Positions 1 to 8,006 of a stretch of DNA of 53,325 bases are shown here, piece by piece; the first letter of the stretch is position 1; every line of letters begins with the position of its first letter. The notes beneath the pieces were generated by a model. That model saw only the letters and a list, made by a program, of their open reading frames with translations. It did not search any database and was not told where the DNA came from. The translations under genes were made by a program, and so were the position numbers. Source of the stretch: Maricaulis sp. (GTDB lineage: Bacteria > Pseudomonadota > Alphaproteobacteria > Caulobacterales > Maricaulaceae); the NCBI GenBank assembly GCA_002692855.1, contig NZMJ01000031.1:53362-106686 (forward strand). Direction: 5' to 3'.

Positions 1-369
1 CACATGCTGTCACCGCGCGACGCCGCGGGCTATTACGGACAGGTGATGACCGCCGGGCAGGCTGCCCTTCGCGCCTTCCCCGGACTGGCGGTTCACCCCG
101 TCCGGTACGAATATGTTGTTGATGACTGGGAAGGCGAAGCCCGCGCGGCGCTCGATTTTCTCGGGGCCGGCTGGGACGATTCTGTCCTGAACTATCGCGA
201 GACCCTGTCGCAGCGGCGGATATCCACGCCTTCGGCACGGCAGGTCACCAAGCCGGTTTACACCTCGGCGCGCGAGAAATGGCGGCGCTACGATTTCGTC
301 TTCGAAGGGATTCGCGACCGGCTCGACCCGTGGACAAATCACTGGGGCTATCCGGGTTGGGACGCCTGA
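1..369 (+). CDS. Sulfotransferase family protein, C-terminal part (5' end outside window)
   Basis: The open frame runs in from the left edge, so only about the last 122 residues are visible. They look like the C-terminal end of a PAPS-dependent sulfotransferase of the type often fused to TPRs: a VRYEYVVDDWEGEARAAL segment (usual form: YEDLV-DPE-EA-R-LLDFLG), then FLGAGWDDSVLNY, then a Ser/Thr-Pro-Ser-A-QV--PVY-S---W-RY motif. These pieces normally lie after the 3'-phosphate-binding region. The catalytic N-terminal PSB loop is not in the window, so activity cannot be judged. Substrate unknown. Calling it a sulfotransferase is inference from motif order. Confidence 0.7.
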   Translation, partial: HMLSPRDAAGYYGQVMTAGQAALRAFPGLAVHPVRYEYVVDDWEGEARAALDFLGAGWDDSVLNYRETLSQRRISTPSARQVTKPVYTSAREKWRRYDFVFEGIRDRLDPWTNHWGYPGWDA

Positions 370-430
370 GCCCGGATCACAAGGATGTGAGCCGGAGGCG
401 CAGGACCCGCCCGGACGGGCGAAAAAGGGA

Positions 431-505
431 TGGTGGGCGCGGCTGGGATCGAACCAGCGACCCCTACGATGTCAACGTAGTGCTCTCCCGCTGAGCTACG
501 CGCCC
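431..505 (-). tRNA. tRNA-Val (GAC anticodon)
   Basis: On the minus strand the sequence starts GGGCGCG, continues with TAGCTCAGCGGGAGAGCA (D arm), has an anticodon stem CTACG/CGTAG enclosing loop TTGACAT (anticodon GAC, valine), a T arm with GGTTCGATCC, and ends CGCGCCC-A-CCA. The 7-bp acceptor stem pairs perfectly and the CCA is encoded. 75 nt; no intron or odd base seen. Confidence 0.96.
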
Positions 506-779
506 ATCCCTTGCGGGGAAGGGGCTCTTAGCCGCAGGACGCCGACGATGCAAGAGGTCTGTCTGCAGCCCGGTGGCGGGAAAATGACAGAGCCCTCACG
601 GCGTTATGACTTTTATGCAACAGACGTTGCTGAAATGCGGTGGGAATGGGGCGGCGCCTTTACGGGATTGGGGCGGGCAGCGATAGTGCCCACCGGGATT
701 AAAGTAGTCTCCCGTGTATGCGCTCGCTCGGTGCAAAACCGAAGGGCGGAGGAAACAACACCACGAAGGGGTATGCAAC
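506..779 (+). other. Intergenic leader between tRNA-Val and TonB-dependent receptor
   Basis: 274 bases without a convincing gene. It must hold the promoter and leader of the receptor gene at 780. A ribosome-binding site AAGGGG lies at about 766-771, 8 bases before the GTG start. A small hairpin GCAAC-agac-GTTGC is near 617-630. No clear -35/-10 pair or Fur box is recognisable by eye. Confidence 0.5.
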
Positions 780-3700
780 GTGAGCAGCTATTGGGATCGG
801 GAGCGTCTTCTGCGCTCCACCATCTTGGCCGGCTTCGCGGCTGCGGGTCTGACGGTCGCACCGTCTTTCGCCCAGCAGGCTGATGAAGACGACGAAGATG
901 AAGAACAGGCCGAGCAGTCGGGTGACAACATCGTCGTGACGGGTTCGCGTATTCGTCGCGACTCGTTCTCCTCGACGTCGCCGCTTCAGGTCATTGACGC
1001 CGAAACGGTGACGGAAGCGGGTCTCGTCGACACCGCCGAAATCATCCGCTCGGTTCCGGTGATCCAGGGCGCCCAGCTCGACGCCACCATCAACAACTCG
1101 TTCGTCACGAACGGCGGCCCGGGCGTGAACAACGTCTCGCTTCGTGGTCTGTCGGCTGACCGGACGCTCATTCTGATCAACGGCCGCCGCATGTCGCCGG
1201 CCGGCGTGGAAGGCGCTCCGTCCTTCCCTGACCTGAACCTCATCCCGTCCTCGATCATCCAGCGCGTCGACATCCTGCTGGACGGTGCCTCCTCGGTTTA
1301 CGGCTCTGACGCCGTCGCCGGCGTGGTCAACGTCATCACCCAGCAGGACTATGAAGGCCTGAACATCGAAGGTTACGTGTCCATTCCGGAAGAGGGCGGT
1401 GGTGAAAACCAGCGTTACTCCATCCTGGTTGGCGATCGTAGCGAGCGCGGTGGTTTCACCTTCGCGATGGAATACTACGACCAGCAGAACCTGCGTATCC
1501 TCGACCGCGACTACAACCGGTCGCCGTCGGGCTTCTACTGCTCGCAGGACATCGACCTGGACGCCTCCGGCAACCAGATCACGTCTGCTGCCACCCGTCC
1601 GAACACCTGCGGCGGTTCGATCATCAACCGCGTTCGCGTTTACTCCTTCCTCGCCCGTCCGGGCGGCGGCCTCCTGCTCGGTACCGACGTGTACCGCACT
1701 CCCGGTCGTGATGGCGTTGCGCTGAACAACGTCGCAGCGGGCGGTGACGCGCGCTCTCCGGGTGACTGGTTTGTGGCTTGGGCCGGCGCTGGCTCCACTG
1801 CGGCTCAAAACGCAACGGCCCGGACCTACATGTCCAACCTGCCGGAAAACCAGTCCTATGTTGCGAACCAGTTCACCGACATGTTGCCGGCGAACACGCG
1901 TTACAACATGTTCTTCACTGGCGATTACGACATCGATTCGCTGTTCGGCCTGGAAGGTACGAGCTTCTTCTTCGAAGCCTCGCACTCCAATTCCCAGACG
2001 TTCAACGACTCGAACTACCACGGTCAGCTTTTCCCGACCGTGCCGGACACCAACCCGACGAACCCCTTCACCTACAACAATGGTGCAAGCTTCTTCGGTT
2101 ACGGCGTTGTTCCGATCATCGCGTCTCCGGTCCAGCGTTCCGACGTGGATGTCGAAATCCAGCAGACCCGCCTTCTGACCGGTCTGCGCGGTGATCTCGG
2201 CTTCATCGGCGCTCCGGGCTGGGACTTCGAAGCCTTCGCGTCCTACACCCGTTCGATGGGCTATTCCTCGCGCGGTGCGGTGCTCGAAGAGCGTCTGCGT
2301 CTCTCGCTGGGTACGACCCGCTTCGACGGTGGCGGCAACCTGGTTTGCGGTGATCAGGCCTATCAGGACCTGTTCGGCTTCCTGGACCCGGAAAACTGCG
2401 TGCCGGTCAACATGTTTGCCCCGTCACTCTACATCTACAATCCGGAAACCGGTCCCCAGTGGGGAACGACGGCGGAGCGTGACTTCCTGACGGGCGAGCG
2501 TACCGTCACCACCAAGGTGGACGAACTCGTTGCCGGTGCATTCGTCACCGGTCCGCTGTTCAACCTCCCCGATGGTGAAGTCAGCGGTGTGTTCGGTTGG
2601 GAATTCCGTGAAATCGGTCTCGACTCGGGCGTCGACACGATCGCCCGCCTCGGTCTGGCTGCCGGCTTCTTCGCCGACCAGCTGTCCGTGGGTTCCGTGA
2701 ACCTGAACGAAGCCTACGCCGAATTGTCCTTCCCGCTGCTGCGTGGCCGGACTTTCGCCGAAGACCTGACCTTCGACGTCGCGGCCCGTCTGACGGACCA
2801 CGAATTCTACGGTCAAAACTCCACCTGGGCTGCCAAGCTGTCCTGGTCGCCGGTCGATTACCTGACCTTCCGCGGCACGGCAGGCACGTCCTTCCGCGCT
2901 CCGAACGTCCGGGAACTCTTCCTCGGCGGTCAGACCGGCTTCACCGGCGGCGGTGCCGACCCCTGCGTCGTTCCTTTTGCGGCGACGCAAAGCGGCAACT
3001 ACGTTCGTACGGACGACCCGCGTTCCGATACGGTTCTGAACAACTGTATTGCGGACGGTGTTGACCCGACGACCCTCGGTCAGAATGGCGTTCCGTCGAT
3101 CCAGTCCTTCCGTGCCGGTAACCCCGGCCTCGACCCGGAAACCTCGGACTCGATCAGCGTCGGTTTCGCCATCGACCAGCCGTGGTTCGACGCGTTCGAC
3201 TTCCAGTTCGGCGTGAACTACTACGAGATCAACATCGAAGACTCGATCGCGATCCCGGGTACGGCCTTCTCGCTGAACCGTTGCTACAACTCGACGAACT
3301 ACCCGAACGATCCGTTCTGCGCACGTCGCCAGCGCGACCCGAACACGGGTTTCCTGAGCTTCGTGGACAACACGCCGTTCAACATTGCCCAGCAGACCTC
3401 GCAAGGCGTCGACTACAACGCTCGGTTTGGCATGGACATCTGGGGCGGTACGCGTCTTGAGGCCTCCACGGTCTGGACGCAGTCGCTCGAGATCACCAAC
3501 CAGACCACGCCGGGTTCGGCCGTGAACGACTTCGTCGGCACGATCGGCTTCCCGGAATGGCGCGGTACGACGGACGCCCGCATCATTGCTGGCGACTGGA
3601 CGTTCTTCTGGCGCGGTCGTTACATCGGCGAGCAGAACAACCTCGGCATCTTCGGTGCTGCGGAACCGGCTTGCGAATTCGGTGCGACCTGCGTGGACGT

Positions 3701-3923
3701 GCTCGATGACGTGGACTCGGTCCTGTACCACGATGTCTCGGTCAACTGGCGTTCCGACACGTGGCGTGTCACCGTTGGCGTGAACAACGCTCTCAACGAA
3801 GATCCGCCGCTCGTCGACCAGAACACGGCTGACGCCACCCTGTCCGGCACGAACGTGCCGCTGGGTGCGGGCTACGACCTCATCGGTCGTCGCTTCTTCG
3901 TCAACGTTGCCAAGCGCTTCTAA
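780..3923 (+). CDS. TonB-dependent outer-membrane receptor
   Basis: 1047 residues, the usual size for this family in caulobacters. The GTG start at 780 is chosen because AAGGGG sits 8 bases upstream and translation then begins with a Sec signal peptide (RERLLRSTILAG..., cleavage after SFA, about residue 31). An acidic linker (DEDDEDEEQ) precedes the TonB-box-like DNIVVTGSRI. The plug domain follows, with RGLSADRTLILINGRRM and DILLDGASSVYGSDAVAGVV. The C-terminal 22-strand-type barrel ends in Phe (RRFFVNVAKRF), as BAM substrates do. It should take up a large or scarce ligand (oligosaccharide, siderophore or peptide) with TonB/ExbBD energy; the ligand is not visible. Monocistronic, with a strong terminator right after it. 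Confidence 0.95.
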   Translation: MSSYWDRERLLRSTILAGFAAAGLTVAPSFAQQADEDDEDEEQAEQSGDNIVVTGSRIRRDSFSSTSPLQVIDAETVTEAGLVDTAEIIRSVPVIQGAQLDATINNSFVTNGGPGVNNVSLRGLSADRTLILINGRRMSPAGVEGAPSFPDLNLIPSSIIQRVDILLDGASSVYGSDAVAGVVNVITQQDYEGLNIEGYVSIPEEGGGENQRYSILVGDRSERGGFTFAMEYYDQQNLRILDRDYNRSPSGFYCSQDIDLDASGNQITSAATRPNTCGGSIINRVRVYSFLARPGGGLLLGTDVYRTPGRDGVALNNVAAGGDARSPGDWFVAWAGAGSTAAQNATARTYMSNLPENQSYVANQFTDMLPANTRYNMFFTGDYDIDSLFGLEGTSFFFEASHSNSQTFNDSNYHGQLFPTVPDTNPTNPFTYNNGASFFGYGVVPIIASPVQRSDVDVEIQQTRLLTGLRGDLGFIGAPGWDFEAFASYTRSMGYSSRGAVLEERLRLSLGTTRFDGGGNLVCGDQAYQDLFGFLDPENCVPVNMFAPSLYIYNPETGPQWGTTAERDFLTGERTVTTKVDELVAGAFVTGPLFNLPDGEVSGVFGWEFREIGLDSGVDTIARLGLAAGFFADQLSVGSVNLNEAYAELSFPLLRGRTFAEDLTFDVAARLTDHEFYGQNSTWAAKLSWSPVDYLTFRGTAGTSFRAPNVRELFLGGQTGFTGGGADPCVVPFAATQSGNYVRTDDPRSDTVLNNCIADGVDPTTLGQNGVPSIQSFRAGNPGLDPETSDSISVGFAIDQPWFDAFDFQFGVNYYEINIEDSIAIPGTAFSLNRCYNSTNYPNDPFCARRQRDPNTGFLSFVDNTPFNIAQQTSQGVDYNARFGMDIWGGTRLEASTVWTQSLEITNQTTPGSAVNDFVGTIGFPEWRGTTDARIIAGDWTFFWRGRYIGEQNNLGIFGAAEPACEFGATCVDVLDDVDSVLYHDVSVNWRSDTWRVTVGVNNALNEDPPLVDQNTADATLSGTNVPLGAGYDLIGRRFFVNVAKRF

Positions 3924-3950
3924 TCGAACGCTCGGTTACGTAAGGGATCA

Positions 3951-3980
3951 GGCCCGCTCTTCGGAGCGGGCCTTTTTCTT
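3951..3980 (+). terminator. Rho-independent terminator of the TonB-dependent receptor gene
   Basis: Perfect 9-bp stem GGCCCGCTC / GAGCGGGCC with a TTCG tetraloop, followed by TTTTTCTT, 27 bases after the receptor stop codon. Confidence 0.92.
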
Positions 3981-3992
3981 TGCCGATCGACC

Positions 3993-4028
3993 AATAAAAA
4001 GAAGGCGCCGGGAGACCGGCGCCTTCTT
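3993..4028 (-). terminator. Rho-independent terminator of cpdR
   Basis: Perfect 11-bp stem GAAGGCGCCGG / CCGGCGCCTTC (4001-4011 with 4016-4026). On the minus strand the stem is followed by TTTTTATT, so it ends the leftward cpdR transcript. It sits back to back with the receptor terminator. Confidence 0.88.
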
Positions 4029-4051
4029 CATGCTCGCATGAAACCTGGTGG

Positions 4052-4417
4052 TCAGGCGGCCATCACGCGGGCCACCTCGTCGACCAGTTCGCGCAGGTGA
4101 AAAGGTTTCGACAGGACCTTTGCAGCCGCCGGCGCTCCTGATCCGGGATTGAGCGCCACGGCGGCAAATCCCGTTATGAACATGATCTTCAGGCCCGGAA
4201 CGGTCTCTGCGGCGCGCCGCGCAAGCTCGATACCGTCTATGCCCGGCATGACGATGTCGGTCAGCAACAGGTCGAACCCGTCAGGCTGGCCTTCGAACAC
4301 AGTCAAACCTTCGTCGCCGTCAGAACAGGAGATGACCTCGTGACCGGCACGTTTCAGTGCCTTGGCGAGGAAATCCCGCATCGAGTCATCGTCTTCTGCC
4401 AATAGAATTCTCGCCAT
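4052..4417 (-). CDS. cpdR: CpdR-type single-domain response regulator
   Basis: 121 residues, a receiver domain only. Phospho-acceptor Asp54 lies in LLLTDIVMPGIDG, acidic pocket EDDD is at residues 8-11, Thr82 in MFITGFAA and Lys104 in VLSKPF. The segment FITGFAAVALN followed by KVLSKPFHLRELV is the hallmark of CpdR. In Caulobacter, unphosphorylated CpdR primes ClpXP for degradation of PdeA and others and supports CtrA turnover; the CckA-ChpT relay phosphorylates it. Role here inferred from that family. Own transcription unit with its own terminator, divergent from the N-formylglutamate amidohydrolase gene, an arrangement I recall from other alphaproteobacteria. Confidence 0.93.
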   Translation of the reverse strand: MARILLAEDDDSMRDFLAKALKRAGHEVISCSDGDEGLTVFEGQPDGFDLLLTDIVMPGIDGIELARRAAETVPGLKIMFITGFAAVALNPGSGAPAAAKVLSKPFHLRELVDEVARVMAA

Positions 4418-4523
4418 CTCGCGAAACTCCCCCGGTTGGTCTTTGAAGGCACACTACACAAGCAAGGTAAAAACCCGCTGAACGCGCTGCACGAGGTTGA
4501 CCCCCTCGTGCACGCACCGCAGC

Positions 4524-5426
4524 ATGAGTGCAATGAGCCTCGAACTGACACGCGCCGAGCAGGGAAATCCCCGCGCCAAGGCTCCCGATCCGGCGCGTCC
4601 GCCGGTCGAGATCGTGCGCCCGGTGCGCGAGGTCTCGCCCGTCATATTCGCATCGCCCCATTCGGGCCGCACCTACACGGATGACTTTCTCGCCCAGTCG
4701 GCGATGTCCCTGTCAAACCTGCGCCGGTCGGAAGACGCCTATGTCGACGAGTTGATGGCCGCAGCGCCGCAAGCGGGCGCGACCCTGGTGCTGGCGCAAT
4801 TCCCGCGTGTCTTTGTCGACCCCAATCGATCCGAAGACGAAATTGATCCGGTCCTGACGGGCGGCCGCCCCGATCCGCTTGCGACCATAAGGTCGCCGCG
4901 CGCCAATGCAGGCCTCGGCATCATTCCGCGTCTCGGCGCCGACGGCATGTCGATCCACCGGGACGTGCTGAAGCCCGACGAGGTCACCCGCCGCATTGCG
5001 CAGTTTCATGCGCCCTACCACGCCGCGCTGGAAAAGGAAGTCGCACGCATCCTCGCGCGCTTCGGCCACGCCATCGTCATCGACATGCATTCCATGCCGT
5101 CAATCAGCGCACCGGGCCTGGATGCCGTGATCGGTGACCGGCACGGCATCTCCTGCGCGCCGGCCATCAGTGACACCGTCGAGTCCGCGTTGCAGCGCGA
5201 GGGGCTGCGCACCCGGCGCAATGTGCCCTATGCCGGCGCGTTCACGACCGAGCGCTATGGCCGGCCCGCCCTGCATCGCCACGCGATCCAGATCGAGATC
5301 AACCGGGGGCTCTACCTGGACGAGGAGCGCGTGACCCGATCCGGGACGTTCGATGCGCTGAAAACGCGTCTCACCGGCTTCATTGATACAATCGTGAAGA
5401 CGGACTGGTCGTTAAAACTCTCCTAA
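4524..5426 (+). CDS. N-formylglutamate amidohydrolase family protein
   Basis: About 300 residues. Family motifs in order: SPHSGRTYTDDFL (metal-ligand His), a VDPNRSEDEIDP segment, VIDMHSMPS (metal-ligand His), a GDRHG segment and IQIEINRGLYLDE. This is the HutG-like N-formylglutamate deformylase fold (FGase, PF05013), a zinc-dependent amidohydrolase related to carboxypeptidases. It would release formate and glutamate from N-formylglutamate in histidine breakdown, but no hut genes are nearby, so the substrate may differ. ATG at 4524 or 4533 are both possible starts; neither has a strong ribosome-binding site. Divergent from cpdR with about 107 bases between. Confidence 0.85.
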   Translation: MSAMSLELTRAEQGNPRAKAPDPARPPVEIVRPVREVSPVIFASPHSGRTYTDDFLAQSAMSLSNLRRSEDAYVDELMAAAPQAGATLVLAQFPRVFVDPNRSEDEIDPVLTGGRPDPLATIRSPRANAGLGIIPRLGADGMSIHRDVLKPDEVTRRIAQFHAPYHAALEKEVARILARFGHAIVIDMHSMPSISAPGLDAVIGDRHGISCAPAISDTVESALQREGLRTRRNVPYAGAFTTERYGRPALHRHAIQIEINRGLYLDEERVTRSGTFDALKTRLTGFIDTIVKTDWSLKLS

Positions 5427-5551
5427 CTGCGTGCATTTCAATGGTCTTTTCACCCCGCGCGCGTTCGGCACGCGGCTTGCTCTCTTGAAAAGGGAAAGCT
5501 TCGGGAGGGTGTGCCCGAAGCGGGCAGACGCACAAGGGTGGACGGTTCATC

Positions 5552-5941
5552 ATGACAGGCGAAATTGATCTTCACGTGGGCAAGCGGCTTCGTCGCCGGC
5601 GCCGTTTGCTGGGTTTGACGCAGCAGCAGCTGGCCGAGTCGGTCGGTATCCGCTTTCAGCAGATCCAGAAATACGAATGCGGTGCGAACCGCGTCAGCGC
5701 CAGCCGCTTGTTCGAGCTCGCGGAATCGCTCGACGTTCCGGTCCAGTACTTCTACGAGGGCCTGTCACGCCGCGAAGGCGCCGACGAACCCGAAGCGGTC
5801 CTGGCCGCCGACATCCTGTCGCAAAAGGAAACCATGGACCTGATCCGTGCCTATTACCGGCTCGGTGAACGTCCGCGCAAACGCCTGCTTGAGCTGGCCA
5901 AGTCGCTGGAGCCGGGCGAGCCGGCCAATGACGCAGCCTGA
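5552..5941 (+). CDS. XRE-family transcriptional regulator
   Basis: 129 residues. A helix-turn-helix of the Cro/C1 type occupies roughly residues 10-65: VGKRLRRRRRLLGLTQQQLAE, recognition helix around IRFQQIQKYECGANRV, then ASRLFELAESLDVPVQYFYEGL. The C-terminal part (residues 75-120) is helical. This is the short XRE type common in alphaproteobacteria, usually present as several paralogues. Targets cannot be read from the sequence. The gene is preceded by about 125 bases of non-coding sequence and followed by hisN 46 bases on, so the two may share a transcript. Confidence 0.9.
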   Translation: MTGEIDLHVGKRLRRRRRLLGLTQQQLAESVGIRFQQIQKYECGANRVSASRLFELAESLDVPVQYFYEGLSRREGADEPEAVLAADILSQKETMDLIRAYYRLGERPRKRLLELAKSLEPGEPANDAA

Positions 5942-5987
5942 GACGGCATGACTGGCACCCGGTAACCGGGCGTGATAGGCGGGCGTC

Positions 5988-6785
5988 ATGCCCGCCTTTT
6001 CCGTGTCTGAAGACCTGAACTTTGCCTTTCGCCTGGCTGATGCGGCCGGCGAGGCCATCCGTCCGCATTTTCGCGTTCGCTGTGCCGTCGACAACAAGAT
6101 CGACGGCGACTTCGACCCGGTTACGGCCGCTGATCGCGGTGCGGAAGCGGCCATGCGCGAGATGATCGCCGCAGAGCGGCCCGGCGACGGCGTCCTGGGC
6201 GAGGAATTTCCCGAAACCCGCAGTACCAATGGCCGCGGCTGGACACTCGATCCGGTCGACGGCACGCGCAGCTTCATTATCGGCGCGCCGACCTGGACGG
6301 TCCTGATCGCCCACACACGCAGCGGCATGCCGGTCGCGGGCGTGATCGACCAGCCCCACACCGGTGAACGCTTCTACGGCGACGGCCAGTCGGCGGGACT
6401 GCTGCGGGGCGGGGTCGAGCGGACATTGTCGGTCAGCACCACCACCCGCCTGGCGAACGCCCTGATGGCGACGACGGACGCCTTCCTGTTTTCAGGCCGC
6501 GAAGCGGAGGTTTTCCACGACATCCGGCAGTCGGTCCGGCTCGTGCGCTATGGCATGGACGCTTACGCCTATGCGCTTCTCGCCGCAGGACAGCTCGATC
6601 TCGTGATCGAATCCGGCCTCAAACCCTTCGATGTGCAGGCCCTGATTCCCGTCGTCGAAGGGGCAGGGGGCGTCCTGACCAACTGGCGCGGCGGTCCTGC
6701 GCATGAGGGCGGGCAGGTCATCGCCGCGGCGACGCGCGAATTGCACGCCGCCGCCTTGGCGAAACTCGAACCGGCAGCCGCCTAG
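5988..6785 (+). CDS. hisN: HisN-type histidinol-phosphatase (inositol monophosphatase superfamily)
   Basis: 265 residues, normal length. Metal-binding motifs of the IMPase fold are all visible: GEEFPE (Glu72/Glu73), LDPVDGTRSF (Asp88, Asp91, Gly-Thr) and KPFDVQALIPVVEGAGG (Asp215; the usual Trp before it is Phe). The TRSFIIGAPTWTVLIA run after the DGT motif is typical of HisN, which hydrolyses L-histidinol phosphate in histidine synthesis in actinobacteria and many alphaproteobacteria. A broad inositol- or sugar-phosphatase role cannot be excluded. Closeness to cpdR and the N-formylglutamate amidohydrolase gene supports the HisN call. Confidence 0.82.
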   Translation: MPAFSVSEDLNFAFRLADAAGEAIRPHFRVRCAVDNKIDGDFDPVTAADRGAEAAMREMIAAERPGDGVLGEEFPETRSTNGRGWTLDPVDGTRSFIIGAPTWTVLIAHTRSGMPVAGVIDQPHTGERFYGDGQSAGLLRGGVERTLSVSTTTRLANALMATTDAFLFSGREAEVFHDIRQSVRLVRYGMDAYAYALLAAGQLDLVIESGLKPFDVQALIPVVEGAGGVLTNWRGGPAHEGGQVIAAATRELHAAALAKLEPAAA

Positions 6786-6788
6786 ACC

Positions 6789-7772
6789 TTACTCGGTCTC
6801 GCCGTCCGGTGTTCCGGCGGGCGAACGTTCGCGGACCGGCTTACGGAACAGCAAGGTCATCCGGTCGCTTTCCCCGATGGCATCATAAGGCGCCCGGTCG
6901 AAGCTCGGGTCCTCGGCCTCGCCGAAGGGCGAGGTGCGCCCGACCGGCGGCAAGGTCCAGACGCCGAAGGGATGGTCGGCATCATCGGCGGGGTTGGCGT
7001 TCACATCGCTGCGCCCGACAAACTCGAACCCGGCCTCGGTCGCCAGTGCGATGACGTACGCTTCCTGGACATATCCGGAGGAGGCGCGCGGGTCCTGTTC
7101 GCGGGTGTCGGGCAGCCGGTGCTCGACCACGCCCAGAATTCCGCCCGGACGCAGCGCCGTATGGAAGTCAGCAAAGGCGCGCTCGGCAAAGCCGCCGCTC
7201 ATCCAGTTGTGGATGTTGCGGAAGGTCAAGATGGCATCGACGCTGCCCTCCGGCGCAATGGCACTGGCATCGGCGCTGAAGTCACCGGCCCGGACCTCGC
7301 CGTAGAGCGGATTGCCGGAAAATTCCTCGAGGAAGGAGGCGCGCGCATTGCGGCGCGCTTCGCTGGGGCTGTCTTCAGGGAAGGTCGCGGCAATATATTG
7401 TCCGCCATTGGCAGCAACCCAGGGCGCGATGACGCGCGTATACCAGCCGCTGCCCGGCCAGATCTCGACGATGGTTCCGCTTGGGTCGACGCCGAAGAAT
7501 TCCAGGGTCTCACGCGGGTTGCGCCATGCATCGCGTTCGCGGTCTTCGCCGCGCCAGTCACCGGCGACCGCCCATTCCAGGCTGCCCTCTGCGGCCTCGG
7601 AGGACGCAATGTCATCGGGCACCAAATCGTTGTCGGTTGATGTCGCCTCGATATCGGCAGCCGTTTCGTCCGGGACGGCAGGCGGCTGGTTCTCGATGGC
7701 GTCGTCATTGTTTCCGCACGCGCTGAGCAGCAGCAGCGAGGAAACAGCGGAGAGCAGGGCAATACGCGTCAT
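6789..7772 (-). CDS. Predicted lipoprotein with SAM-methyltransferase-like domain
   Basis: 327 residues. The N-terminus MTRIALLSAVSSLLLLSAC is a type II signal peptide with lipobox LSAC and acylated Cys19, followed by an acidic linker (about residues 20-70). A Rossmann-type methyltransferase-like domain follows: EIWPGSGWYTRVIAPWVA as motif I, DAILTFRNIHNWM as motif IV, and a C-terminal GVWTLPP strand. It resembles the exported predicted methyltransferases of COG4798. Cofactor supply in the periplasm is unclear, so true methyl transfer is doubtful. Convergent with hisN, three bases apart. Confidence 0.75.
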   Translation of the reverse strand: MTRIALLSAVSSLLLLSACGNNDDAIENQPPAVPDETAADIEATSTDNDLVPDDIASSEAAEGSLEWAVAGDWRGEDRERDAWRNPRETLEFFGVDPSGTIVEIWPGSGWYTRVIAPWVAANGGQYIAATFPEDSPSEARRNARASFLEEFSGNPLYGEVRAGDFSADASAIAPEGSVDAILTFRNIHNWMSGGFAERAFADFHTALRPGGILGVVEHRLPDTREQDPRASSGYVQEAYVIALATEAGFEFVGRSDVNANPADDADHPFGVWTLPPVGRTSPFGEAEDPSFDRAPYDAIGESDRMTLLFRKPVRERSPAGTPDGETE

Positions 7773-7838
7773 GGGTCATCCCTTCGTGATGCGGACCTAG
7801 CCCTAGCCGAGGCGGCAATTCTTCGCAACGCCTCCCCT

Positions 7839-7867
7839 CTTGAACACCTCGTTTCACCTCCCCAAAT
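7839..7867 (+). promoter_or_regulatory. Sigma-32 (RpoH) type promoter of hsp20
   Basis: CTTGAA at 7839-7844 and CCCCAAAT at 7860-7867, separated by 15 bases, preceded by CCTCCCCT. This matches the heat-shock promoter pattern CTTGAA-N(13-17)-CCCCATNT closely. Transcription would begin near 7874, giving a leader of about 130 nt in front of the small heat-shock gene. Confidence 0.75.
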
Positions 7868-7875
7868 AGCGGTTT

Positions 7876-8006
7876 GTGGAACGCCGGTTTCGGGTTCCAC
7901 GGGTCCACGGCACGGCCAAGACGGCGTGCGACGCGGGATCGCCTGAACTCGCTCCGCAAGGAACATCGCGGAGCGGCTTGTTGCTCAAATGTGGAGGATA
8001 AGTCCC
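7876..8006 (+). promoter_or_regulatory. ROSE-type RNA thermometer in the hsp20 leader
   Basis: The leader folds into successive hairpins. First: GTGGAAC (7876-7882) with GTTCCAC (7894-7900), inner CCG/CGG pairs. Another: GCTCCGC (7951-7957) with GCGGAGC (7968-7974). The last covers the ribosome-binding site: CTTG-TTGCT-C (7977-7986) pairs with G-AGGA-TAAG (7994-8002), leaving G7983 unpaired. The TTGCT segment is the U(U/C)GCU motif typical of ROSE elements, pairing with AGGA of the Shine-Dalgarno sequence. In rhizobial small heat-shock genes this structure melts on heating and lets translation start. Function here is inferred from the match in motif, position and gene type. Confidence 0.8.

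Noticed and set aside
699..2021. 440-codon open frame on the minus strand opposite the TonB-dependent receptor
   Set aside because: Antisense of a strongly supported gene; its translation has no family motif and is Arg/Val/Asp-rich, as expected from the complement of high-GC codons.
2424..3731. 435-codon minus-strand open frame opposite the receptor barrel
   Set aside because: Same reason: shadow of the receptor's codon bias, no ribosome-binding site or motif.
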